Shown: piece after piece, positions 17,211 to 26,400 of the stretch
Position numbering within the stretch: the first letter of the stretch is position 1
Layout of the letters: the number at the start of each line of letters is the position of its first letter
Origin: Kribbella catacumbae DSM 19601
GTDB lineage: Bacteria; Actinomycetota; Actinomycetes; Propionibacteriales; Kribbellaceae
Assembly: GCF_000372465.1 (NCBI RefSeq)
Contig: NZ_AQUZ01000038.1
Location: 18,978 to 82,977 of the forward strand
Length of the DNA stretch: 64,000 nt
Direction of reading: 5' to 3'
Position numbers and translations under genes: made by a program
Notes under the pieces: model-generated
Told to the model about the DNA's origin: nothing
Databases searched by the model: none
The model's input: only the letters and a program-made list of their open reading frames with translations

Positions 17211-17328
17211 ATCACTCCCACCACTTGGCCGATCCGACTGGATGACCCTGCGGTTCCCCCGCTCAGCCCTACCGAAACAGCTGGCGCGCCGGGTTCCACG
17301 GCCCGGACGGGCACGCGATGATGGGCAG

Positions 17329-17991
17329 ATGCGATGGATACGGCTCAGAGGGCTGTTGCTGGTGAATCTTGGGTTGTTCGCGGTGTTTCTGGGCGGGGTT
17401 CTGCTGACCGGAAATGCGCACGAGAACGAGCAACTGACCGATCACGGCCAACCGACGCAGAGCCTGGTCGCGTACGCCGGCTCCTCCTCGTTCGGTGAGA
17501 CCGTCTTCGAGAACTGGGAGTCGGAGTTCCTGCAGATGGGCATGTACGTCCTGCTGACCACTTTCCTGGTGCAGAAGGGCTCCGCGGAATCCAAGCCGAT
17601 CGACGAAGCCGTGCCGCAGGACGAGAACCCGCGGAATCACCGCACCGACGCCGACGCGCCCTGGCCCGTCAGGCACGGGACGGAACTGGTGCTGAAGCTC
17701 TACGAGAACTCACTCGCCATCGCCTTCGGGATCTGTTTCGCGCTGTCCATCTGGCTTCATGCCGTCACCGGCGCCGGCGCCTACAGCGAGGAACAGCAAC
17801 TGCACGGCAGCGAGGCGGTCACCGCCTGGCAATACCTTGGTACGTCGCAGTTCTGGTTCGAATCGTTCCAGAACTGGCAGAGCGAGTTCCTCGCGGTGGC
17901 TGCCATCGTCGGCGGCTCCATCTACCTGCGCCAACGCTCGTCGTCCCAGTCGAAGCCGGTCCACGCCCCCCACGCCCAAACCGGCGGCTGA
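17329..17991 (+). CDS. DUF6766-type membrane protein
   Basis: 220 residues with an N-terminal TM helix (GLLLVNLGLFAVFLGGVLLT), two repeated modules in which FGETVFENWESEFLQMGMYV matches FWFESFQNWQSEFLAVAAIV, and further TM segments. This duplicated F-x-N-W-x-SEFLQ pattern is typical of the actinobacterial DUF6766 family. Function unknown. ATG 17329 is chosen because upstream codons in the same frame overlap the divergent CBS gene. Confidence 0.82.
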   Translation: MRWIRLRGLLLVNLGLFAVFLGGVLLTGNAHENEQLTDHGQPTQSLVAYAGSSSFGETVFENWESEFLQMGMYVLLTTFLVQKGSAESKPIDEAVPQDENPRNHRTDADAPWPVRHGTELVLKLYENSLAIAFGICFALSIWLHAVTGAGAYSEEQQLHGSEAVTAWQYLGTSQFWFESFQNWQSEFLAVAAIVGGSIYLRQRSSSQSKPVHAPHAQTGG

Positions 17992-18032
17992 CCGGCACGC
18001 ATCGGATACCTCGGCCGGGGTACCGGAAGTGC

Positions 18033-19523
18033 ATGGTTTCCGTTTGGACTGCAACCGCCGAAGTCCCTCCGTACGACGCGTTGCGCACCGACAAGCGCGC
18101 CGAGGTGGCGGTCATCGGTGGCGGCTGGATCGGGCTGACCACCGCACTACTCCTTGCCCAGGACGGCGCCGACGTCGTCCTGCTCGAAGCGGGCAGACTC
18201 GGCTCCAGAACCAGCGGGCACACCACCGGCAAAGTCACCTCGCAGCACGGCGCGATCTACGCGGACCTGATCGATCGCCACGGCGAGGACAAGGCCCGTC
18301 TGTACGCCGACGCCAACCAGGCGGCAGTCGGCAGGGTCGCCGGGCTGGCCGAGTCCGAGGCAATCGACTGCGAGCTGATCCGGACGCCGGCCTTCGTCTA
18401 CTCGCCCGATTCGGAAAACGAACTGAAGCGCGAAGTCGAGGCAGCCATCTCGCTGGGCCTGCCGGCTCAACTGACCGATGGGTCTGACGTCGGAGTGCCC
18501 GCGGCCGCGGCGGTGCGGTTCAACGACCAGGTCCAGCTCCATCCAGTGAAATACCTGGCCGGCGTCGCCGCGGCGCTGACTCGGGCCGGCGGCCGGATCT
18601 TCGAGCACACCAGGGTCGTCGGGCTCCACGAGAAGGACGACGTAGTACGGGTCAGCACGGAGGCCGGTCCCGAGGTTCGCGCTCGCCACGTGGTGGTGGC
18701 GACGCTGTTGCCCTTCGGCCTGACTGGCGGTTATATCGCCAAGACGCGACCAGAGCAGTCTCATGGGATCGCTGTCCGGCTGCCGGTGGAGGCGCCGGTA
18801 GGGATGTCGATCTCGACCGGCTCCCCCGTCCGCTCCACCCGCCCCTGGCCGGGTGGCGGGCCGAACGGGCTGATCGTTGTCGGCGGCAACCACGGGACCG
18901 GCACCGTCGAGGACACCGAGGCGATCTACCAAAGCCTGATCGACTGGACCAGCTCGACGTGGAACTACTCCTGCCAAGCCGAATATCGTTGGTCGGCGCA
19001 CGACTACAGCACCCCGGACCTCCTTCCGTACGTCGGCAGGTCACCCGGCAGCAGTGCCGTACTGGTTGCCACCGGCATGCATAAGTGGGGACTCAGCAAC
19101 GGAATGGTGGCCGCTGGCATCCTTTGTGATCTGGTTGCTGAGCGCACCAATCCCTGGACGGACCTGTACGACGCCGGGCGGATCGGTGACGCGAAAGCCG
19201 TCGCCAAACTGCTCAAGGACAATCTGCTGGTCGGCAAGGACTTCGCCACCGGCCATCTCAGCCGGGCGATGCACGGCCGGCTCGACCATCTCGAGGTCGG
19301 CCAAGGCGGGCTCATCGACATCGACGGGCAGATCGTCGGCGCCTACCGCGACCACGAGGGCACCCTGTACACCGTCAAGCCGACCTGTACCCATGTCGGC
19401 TGCGCCCTCCGCTGGAACAACGCCGACACAACCTGGGACTGCAGCTGCCACGGTTCCCGCTTCTCCCCCGACGGCACCGTCCTCGACGGCCCGGCCACCA
19501 AGCCCCTCAGTCGAGATTCATAG
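18033..19523 (+). CDS. FAD-dependent oxidoreductase with C-terminal Rieske domain
   Basis: 496 residues. A DAO-type FAD domain opens with VAVIGGGWIGLTTALLLAQ and has HTTGKVTSQHG, typical of the YhfW-like branch. The C-terminal Rieske domain binds a [2Fe-2S] cluster through Cys452-x-His454 and Cys470-x-x-His473 (CTHVGC and CSCHGS). It probably oxidises a small amine or a related substrate, with electrons passing to or from the cluster; the substrate is unknown. The Rieske tail ends quickly after PLSRDS, slightly shorter than usual, and the last 17 bases overlap the converging gene at 19507. Confidence 0.9.
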   Translation: MVSVWTATAEVPPYDALRTDKRAEVAVIGGGWIGLTTALLLAQDGADVVLLEAGRLGSRTSGHTTGKVTSQHGAIYADLIDRHGEDKARLYADANQAAVGRVAGLAESEAIDCELIRTPAFVYSPDSENELKREVEAAISLGLPAQLTDGSDVGVPAAAAVRFNDQVQLHPVKYLAGVAAALTRAGGRIFEHTRVVGLHEKDDVVRVSTEAGPEVRARHVVVATLLPFGLTGGYIAKTRPEQSHGIAVRLPVEAPVGMSISTGSPVRSTRPWPGGGPNGLIVVGGNHGTGTVEDTEAIYQSLIDWTSSTWNYSCQAEYRWSAHDYSTPDLLPYVGRSPGSSAVLVATGMHKWGLSNGMVAAGILCDLVAERTNPWTDLYDAGRIGDAKAVAKLLKDNLLVGKDFATGHLSRAMHGRLDHLEVGQGGLIDIDGQIVGAYRDHEGTLYTVKPTCTHVGCALRWNNADTTWDCSCHGSRFSPDGTVLDGPATKPLSRDS

Positions 19524-19731
19524 CGTTGTAGACGATCTCCGTGGCGGCGTCGCCGAGAGGTTGCCCGCCGTCGCGGGCCAGCGCGAGCAGCAGGTCGAAC
19601 GCCACGTCCCGGTCGCTTGATGGATCGCTGCCCGCGAGGACCAGGCTCCGCTGTCCGTCGTGACACGGTCCCTCGCCCAGCACGTCCTGCAGATCCTCCA
19701 GCCGGACCAGGATCACCGCGTGGTCTGTCAT
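19507..19731 (-). CDS. Small hypothetical protein
   Basis: 74 residues, MTDHAVILVRLEDLQDVLGE and on, acidic and probably alpha/beta. ATG 19731 follows CGGAGA. It overlaps the end of the FAD/Rieske gene by 17 bases, tail to tail. No family was recognised; coding is supported by frame, start site and amino-acid composition only. Confidence 0.55.
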   Translation of the reverse strand: MTDHAVILVRLEDLQDVLGEGPCHDGQRSLVLAGSDPSSDRDVAFDLLLALARDGGQPLGDAATEIVYNAMNLD

Positions 19732-19898
19732 GACATTCTCCGTATCGAGCCGTGATGGAGTACCACCACCACACTTCCGACGGTACGCCGACCGCCGGCC
19801 TCGGGCTGGTATCCCCGCCGCGCGATCGCAGCAGGCGGATCCAAATGGTTACCGAACGTGACGGCCATGTTGAGGTGTGACTTCTGGACAGGATTGGC

Positions 19899-20696
19899 AT
19901 GATGGTGGCCATGGATCACTCCGACGGAGCGGGTGCCCCTGACGCACCTTTGGAGCCCACCGTGGCGATCGACCATCAAGAAGTTGCCGACGCGTTCGCC
20001 CGGTTGGCGATCGAGCTGCACGATGCCGACGGCGTCGTGGAGACCGTCGAGACGGTCGCGCAGTTCGCCCTGCAGGCCCTGGACTGCTCGTACGCCGGCG
20101 TCATCTTGTCCACCCGTGACAGCCGGCCGGAGATCGCCGCTGTCACCGATCCTCTCGTCGCCGAGGCCTTCGAGCTGCAGCTCGCCAGCGACAACGGGCC
20201 GCTGATCACCTCGCTGCGCAACCGGACCACGGTACTGATTCCTGACACCACCACGGAGCAGCGATGGCCCGAATGGGCCGGCAAGGTGGCCGCGCTCGGC
20301 GTACGCAGCGTGCTCGATGTTCCGCTGGTCATCGGCAGCCAGCGATCCCAGACCGTCGGCGTGCTCGGGTTGTACAGCCTCACCGCGGAGGCGTTCGACA
20401 CCGACGACGAGGCGATCGCCCACATCCTCGCCCGGCATGCGTCGGTCGCCCTCGCGACCGCCAGGCACGAAGCCTCGATGGCGCAGGCCGTAGACGCCCG
20501 CAAACTGGTCGGGCAGGCGATGGGCATCCTGATGGAGCGGTTCGCCATCGACGGCGACCGCGCGTTCGCCATCCTCAAGCGCTACTCCCAAGACACCAAC
20601 ACCAAGTTGCGCGACGTCGCGCAGCAGTTGATCGACACCCGGAAACTGCCGACGGCCGGCCACCCCGATCAGGCGAGCAGCCGGCCACCGGTCTGA
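19899..20696 (+). CDS. GAF-ANTAR transcription antitermination regulator
   Basis: 265 residues. The GAF domain (about 45-185) ends with LTAEAFDTDDEAIAHILARHA. The ANTAR RNA-binding domain follows (about 195-250) with ARKLVGQAMGILMERFAIDG and AFAILKRYSQDTNTKLRDVA, the conserved A-x6-R/K and G-Q-A-x-G-x-L-M pattern. Such proteins bind paired hairpins in nascent RNA and prevent termination. Proteins with this GAF-ANTAR layout are numerous in actinomycetes; the target is not evident here. The adjacent gene converges on it. Confidence 0.92.
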   Translation: MMVAMDHSDGAGAPDAPLEPTVAIDHQEVADAFARLAIELHDADGVVETVETVAQFALQALDCSYAGVILSTRDSRPEIAAVTDPLVAEAFELQLASDNGPLITSLRNRTTVLIPDTTTEQRWPEWAGKVAALGVRSVLDVPLVIGSQRSQTVGVLGLYSLTAEAFDTDDEAIAHILARHASVALATARHEASMAQAVDARKLVGQAMGILMERFAIDGDRAFAILKRYSQDTNTKLRDVAQQLIDTRKLPTAGHPDQASSRPPV

Positions 20697-20708
20697 GTGC
20701 CTACGGCC

Positions 20709-20912
20709 CTATAACTTGTCCCAGTGCGGGAGCTGCTCGTTGGGGTCTTCTTCGCCAGAACCCGGCTTCGGCACCGGCTGCGTCAGCGGGCTGTCATCAC
20801 CGGGACGGGTACCGACGTCCGGGTTCTCGGTGTCCGGGTCGACCAGATCGGGGTTCTCGGGGTCGCTTCCGGGTCCCATCGGCGGCACGGGCGGAACGGG
20901 TGTGGTGCTCAT
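20709..20912 (-). CDS. Small proline- and acid-rich protein
   Basis: 67 residues, rich in P, D, G and E (PENPDLVDPDTENPDVGTRP), probably disordered. ATG 20912 has a strong GAGGAGGT upstream, which decides this start against a longer frame to 20981. No family recognised. It resembles the acidic protein at 9184 only in composition. It lies just downstream of the phosphoketolase remnant on the same strand. Confidence 0.6.
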   Translation of the reverse strand: MSTTPVPPVPPMGPGSDPENPDLVDPDTENPDVGTRPGDDSPLTQPVPKPGSGEEDPNEQLPHWDKL

Positions 20913-20981
20913 CGCAGTACCTCCTCTTGGATGGTCCACAGAGTGGACAAACCCTCCGGTACCCGTTGGTTTTCCTGGCAA

Positions 20982-21822
20982 TCAGGCCAGCCGGCTCCAG
21001 CGCCAGTCGCGGACCTCGGGGAGGTCCTCGCCGTAGTTGGTGACGTGCACGCGATGCCGGGTTCGCTGATCGGCGAACCACTGCCAACTGAGGCAGGTGT
21101 TCGCGCAACAGGTCGACCGCGGCCAGCGTCTCCAGCGTCGGTACGTCACCGGCGCACGCCATCACGACGTCCGGCTCACCGCCGTCATTGCTGGCGAAGT
21201 CCCAGACCCCGATCCCCCGAGCGCGGTGCAGCGCGGCCGCGTCCCAGTCGAGCCAGTTCGGCTGCGGTTGCTTGCCTGCGACAACGACATTGACGTAGTT
21301 CCTGGTCCGCAGGCAGTGATCCATCGTGGACAGCAACGTGTTGGTGTCCGGTGGCAGGCAGACCCGCACGACCTCCGCCTTCTTGTTCACCACGTGATCG
21401 ATGAAGCCGGGATCCTGGTGCGAGAAGCCGTTGTGGTCCTGCCGCCAGACGTGCGAGGTCAGCAGGTAGTTCAGCGACGGGATCGGCCGGCGCCAGTCCA
21501 GCCGGTTCACCGTCTTGAGCCACATCGCGTGCTGGCTCACCATCGAGTCGACGATGTGCACGAACGCCTCGTACGACGAGAAGACCCCGTGCCGCCCGGT
21601 CAGCAGATACCCCTCCAGCCACCCCTGGCAGGTGTGTTCGCTGAGCATCTCCAGCACCCGTCCGTCGACCGCGAGATGGTCGTCGGTGTCACTGCGGCCC
21701 GCGTTCCACGCCTTGGCCGTCACGTCGTAGACCGCCGACAACCGGTTCGACTCGGTCTCGTCCGGTCCGGCCATCCGGAAGTTCTGGTGCTCCTCGTTGG
21801 CCGTGAAGACATCCCGCGGGAA
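20982..21822 (-). pseudogene. Phosphoketolase remnant with internal deletion
   Basis: The frame starting near PRDVFTANEEHQNFRMAGPD carries unmistakable central phosphoketolase sequence (MLSEHTCQGWLEGYLLTGRH, SHVWRQDHNGFSHQDPGFID, VVVAGKQPQPNWLDWDAAAL, ACAGDVPTLETLAAVDLLRE). At about 21085 the frame is lost; the true C-terminus (VHVTNYGEDLPEVRDWRW and the stop at 20982) appears in another frame, with about 150 residues missing between. The N-terminal thiamine-diphosphate half is absent. Full phosphoketolase has about 800 residues and makes acetyl phosphate from xylulose or fructose phosphate. The gene is dead. Confidence 0.9.
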
Positions 21823-21919
21823 ATCTGAAACGGCACGACGACCCGATCACCAGGCACCAGGTTGCTCACCTCGGACCCAACCTCGGTGACGAACCCCATC
21901 GGCTCATGGCCGAGCACGT
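21820..21919 (-). pseudogene. Zinc alcohol dehydrogenase fragment fused to the phosphoketolase remnant
   Basis: About 33 residues, VLGHEPMGFVTEVGSEVSNL and PGDRVVVPFQIS, are the GroES-like zinc-domain start of class III/formaldehyde-type alcohol dehydrogenases (GHE zinc ligand region). The fragment runs directly into phosphoketolase sequence at 21819-21822, in a different frame. Two unrelated genes were joined by a deletion. Confidence 0.8.
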
Positions 21920-21992
21920 GTAGGCGACGTCCCGCTTACCTTGCCAAGTCAGAGCTTTCACTTTCGGCGGTACCCCCTGCCCCGATCACCAA

Positions 21993-23267
21993 TCAGTGAG
22001 GCGTGGCAGGTGTCTCCAGTGGTGGGTACGGCGCTTCGGCGAGGCCGAGGTTGCGCCAGACGAAGCGGGGGATGCGGGCCAGGAAGCCGCGGAGGAAGAT
22101 CGAGCTGTGCGCGATCGTCGGCTGGCTGTGCTGGCTCACAGCGAACCAGGCCCAGTGGTCGGTGAACGCGAACGGCATCCCCGGGTTGGCCATCAGGTAC
22201 TCCATCTGCCGCGGATGGATCACGTCGTACGCGTACTTGGGGTCCTGCGCGTGGACCGCGAACTGCTCGTTGAACGCGCCGCTCTCGAAGCTGATGCCGC
22301 CGCCGAACCCACGAGGGCCGACCTGCAGTGGTGGCATCCGGGTCGGCAACTGGAACCCCAGCAACGCCTGGCTGTGGTTGTCGGTGACGGTCCGGGTCTG
22401 GGACCGACCTTGGCTGTCGGTGTAGCTCTCAGTGCGGGTGGTCTTCCAATGGTGGTTGAAGGCAACGAACGGCGGGCCGTCACCGTCGCGGCCCCGGATC
22501 ACCTCACTGGTGCGGTGGGCGTGGCCGGCCCGAGTCACCGGGGTGGTTTGCAGCAGGCTGTCGTCGACACCGATCCAGTGCCAGTCCGGGTGGCGGTAGA
22601 AGCTCAGCCTCGGCGGCCGCTCCGGCTCGATCCGATGGTCCAGCGGTAGGGCGTCGATCACGGCAGCGACGCCGGCGAGCTGCTCCAGCCAGGGACCGAG
22701 GAGGTCGACCTCCTCGCGCGGTGGATCCAGCACGACCAGCTGGTCGCCGTCGATGCTGAGGTTCAGACCGGGCTGTCCCGCCGCCATCGCGTTCAGCCGC
22801 TCGCACAGCTGCGGAGTCAGAACCTCATCGGCGTACGCCGGTACGAGCGCGCCGATCTGCCACCCCGGACCCAGTTGCGCAGGAGACGGTACCCCGGTCA
22901 CCGCCACCCCGAACCGGGGCTGGGTCTGACCGCCCGTGATCCACAACTCCGGGAGCCTGCGCGACAAGGTGACCATCCCCACCCAGCCAGACCAGTGCTC
23001 GGAGCCGTACTCGATCACCTGGAACGGCCGGCCCGTACTCGTCCAGCCGGTGATCTGGTCGTCGGTACGGCGGTGGAAGCCGATCCCGAACGGCGGGTTG
23101 CCGAGCCTGGCCACGGGTTCGAAGGTCGGGCTGTTGACGAACGTCCAGCCCCGGTCCCGCAACGACTTGATGTACTGCTGCCGGCGCACGATCGCGATCA
23201 CGCCCCAGGTGACACCGGCGATGCCCAGCACCACGACCATCACGAAAGCGACCACCGCTGCGCTCAC
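21993..23267 (-). CDS. Membrane-anchored protein of unknown function
   Basis: 424 residues. A single N-terminal TM helix (VVAFVMVVVLGIAGVTWGVI) and a basic stop-transfer RRQQY anchor a large domain, probably cytoplasmic, of mixed beta character with two related halves (GWTFVNSPTFEPVARL near the start; PPFVAFNHHWKTTRTESY later). The pattern resembles DUF3137-type proteins, but I cannot confirm it. GTG 23267 is chosen because AGGAGGT lies just upstream; the 620-codon open frame extends further only by chance. Divergent from the giant patatin gene. Confidence 0.75.
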   Translation of the reverse strand: MSAAVVAFVMVVVLGIAGVTWGVIAIVRRQQYIKSLRDRGWTFVNSPTFEPVARLGNPPFGIGFHRRTDDQITGWTSTGRPFQVIEYGSEHWSGWVGMVTLSRRLPELWITGGQTQPRFGVAVTGVPSPAQLGPGWQIGALVPAYADEVLTPQLCERLNAMAAGQPGLNLSIDGDQLVVLDPPREEVDLLGPWLEQLAGVAAVIDALPLDHRIEPERPPRLSFYRHPDWHWIGVDDSLLQTTPVTRAGHAHRTSEVIRGRDGDGPPFVAFNHHWKTTRTESYTDSQGRSQTRTVTDNHSQALLGFQLPTRMPPLQVGPRGFGGGISFESGAFNEQFAVHAQDPKYAYDVIHPRQMEYLMANPGMPFAFTDHWAWFAVSQHSQPTIAHSSIFLRGFLARIPRFVWRNLGLAEAPYPPLETPATPH

Positions 23268-23402
23268 GTCCACCTCCTGGCTCCTCGGCTGATACCGCCC
23301 GGCTGGTACCGCGCCGGGACCCGATTGTTCCCCATCACAGGGCGAACACTTCCCGTAGTCCCGATTTGTGATTAGCGTCGTTATTTCCAGGGGTGGAGTT
23401 TT

Positions 23403-26400
23403 ATGGCGGGGGCCAGGGGGTTTGTGATGTCCGATTCCGGGCGGTATCCGAAAGAAGAGATCCGGTTCGCGGTGGTGCTCAACGGCGGCGTCAGTCTGGC
23501 CGTCTGGATGGGCGGCGTCGTGAACGAGATCAATGCCGTCACCTACGGGAGCGGCGCCTATGGGCCGCTGCTCGAAATGCTGAATCTGACGGCTCGGGCG
23601 GACGTGATCGCCGGTACGTCGGCGGGCGGGATCAATGGCGCGGCCCTTGCCCTCGGGCAGGCGAACAAGCTTGCCGATGTGTCGTTGTTGCGCGATGTGT
23701 GGGCCGAGCAGGGCCGGATGGACAGCCTGCTGCAGCAGCCGTTCCGTGGCTCGCCGACCTCGCTGTTGCGCGGCGACGAATTCTTCCTGCCGAAACTCCA
23801 GCTGGCTCTGAAACGTCTGATCGAACCGTGGGAGGCGACGACCACCGAAGATCACCCCATCGATCTCACGATCACGACCACGCTGCTCAACGGAGCCCGG
23901 ACCGTGTCCGTCGACTCACTCGGCCAGCAGTTGCCCCAACGGCAGCACGAGGGACAGTTCTGGTTCCGGCGTGGCGCTCCCTCACTGGACGGAACCGACG
24001 ACTTCTCCCCCGGCGACGACCCAGACCTGGTCGCGGCCCGGCTCGCCGTCGCCGCCCGGTGCTCGGCCGGCTTCCCGCTCGCGTTCGAGCCGTGCTTCGT
24101 CCCCGCGGTGGCCAGTCGCACCGGCCACCAGGGAAAGGCCGTCTGGGATGTGCCCCGCGGCCAGCGAGACGTCTCCGAACCGAATCGGCGACCCGACCTC
24201 GGGAAATACGTGTCCTGGCGGGAGGCCGGGCCGGCCGATCAGGTTCCGGACGACCGCTCCCGGTACGCCGTCGACGGTGGCGTCCTCGAGAACACGCCCA
24301 CCAGGCGGGCCCTCAACGCGATCAGCCTGATGCCGGCTCGCGGGCCGGTGCACCGGGTGATGCTGCTGGTCTATCCGCACGCGCCCAGCCACGACGTCGA
24401 CCCGCCCGACGACCCGGACAGCCCGCCAGAGGTCACCGGCACGATGGGAGCCCTGCTCGGTGCGCTCATGAGTCAGAGCAGCCGGACGTTCGTCGACGAG
24501 GTGGAGGACTTCAACCGGGCCAGCGCTTCGCGGCGCGGTACCCGGCACGACGTCCTGACCAGCGCGTCCGGCGTGGCCGGTCTGTGGGAACTGTCCAACG
24601 CCATCTTCGAGAACTACCGGCAACTGCGGATCCGCCGGGCGGCTCGCGATCTGGCGAAACGCTTCACGCCACCGACGAACTGGTCGTACGAGCGCATCCG
24701 GCAGGCGGCCGAGGACGCGCAACGGACCTTGCTGCGGACCCAAGCGCTCCCGTACGTACCGGCTGGCGCCTTGCCGGCCGGCGCGACTGCTGTGCCGTCG
24801 CCGTGGAACTGGGGCGTGACGGCCGCTGCCGACATCTCGGACGCCGCGATCGACCTGCTCGATCTGCTGATGGGCGTGGTCTCGGACGAAAACGCGACCA
24901 AGGTCGCCGACGCACGCGCCATGACCTGCATGTCACAGGAGGAGCTGAGAAGGGTCCGCGCCGGCACCGACGACATCTGGCTGACGAACGAGATCCTGGC
25001 GAAGCTGCAGCCGAGCGCGGAGTACTGGTCCCTGCGGTTGGCCTTCTACACCGCGACCATGCTCGGCGACGACAGCCTGCTCGATGCGGCCGCCGCCGAT
25101 CTCAAGGACTTCGAGCTTGCGGATCTCAACGGCAAACTGCCGGCCGCTCAACTGGACCGCGTCGCCGGGATACTGCGCCAGGCGAACACCAACGGCGGGC
25201 TCGGGCAAATGGCGAGCGGAGCCGTGCAGCAAGTGGTCAAAGCCGTGGCCTCCGTGACCGGGCAACTGGCCGGCCTCAGTGACGACTTCCTCGAGGCCAC
25301 TGGGCTGGACGCCTGGAAGTTGTTGTTCGAGGGTGCGGGCGAAGCGGGCGTCTACCAACGCCTGCTCTGCCTGCACGTGGCGACCTGGACGATCGCGGAC
25401 GAGGCGCCGAACGAGGCGAGCCTGCCGATCGACCTGGTCCAGGTGTCGCTGCAGACGGCCAACGACTTCGCCGTCTACTCCAGAACGCCGGACGACAAGG
25501 TCGGCGGGCTGTCGCTGAGACGTTTCGGCGGCTTCCTCAAGCGTTCCTGGCGGATGAACGACTGGACCTGGGGCCGGATCGACGCCGCGACGATGCTCTG
25601 CCAGATCATCTTGTCGCCGCAACGGATCCAGCGGCAGATCATCCGCGACGATCAGCTGCAACCGGACAACGAGCAAGCACACGAGGCCGCCAGATCATTC
25701 GTCCGCAAGCTCGAACTGAAGCTTTTCGGCTGCGAACCGGCCATGCTGGAGCGGCTCCGGCGCGATGCCGCCAGCGAGCTTCTCCCCTTGTTCCACCGGG
25801 GTGCGACCGGCAGCCAGCTTCCTCCCAGCCTGCCCAAGCTGGCTGCGATCGCCGCCTGGGCGGTCCATCTCGGGATCGCCACGAAGGAGCTACCCGCGAT
25901 CGCCGCGGCAGTGAAGACCGACCGCATCGACCGGGCCAACCGGTACTCCCGGGGCGAGTTGTTCGTCGAGCAGTACGCCGATCTGCTCCGCACGTTGCAG
26001 AACACCCGTGATGACCAGCCGCTGACCGAGGACACGATCAGGAACGGCTGCCAAGCACTCCAGGCACTCGATCGCGCCGGTATCGGCCGGGAGCCGATCT
26101 CCGAAGAGTCCCGCAGCGACCAGCTGATCCGTACTGCGACCACGGCGGCCAGCGTCGCGGTGACCGTCGCGGACGGACCCCGATCGGGCCTGTCCGCGAT
26201 CAAGCCGGTCACCCGGGCTCTGCGCGGCGTGATGCTGTTCCCCTACTGGACCGTTCTGGGCCTGGCATCGAGCGGCCCGATCGCCCGCTTCCTCGCACTC
26301 TGGTTGCTCGGCTCCGGCGCAGTACTGCTCGCGCTTCCGCTGCTGGGCGTCCTGCACGGCTGGGCGGCCGCACCGGCCACCGCGATCGGCGTCGGTGCAT

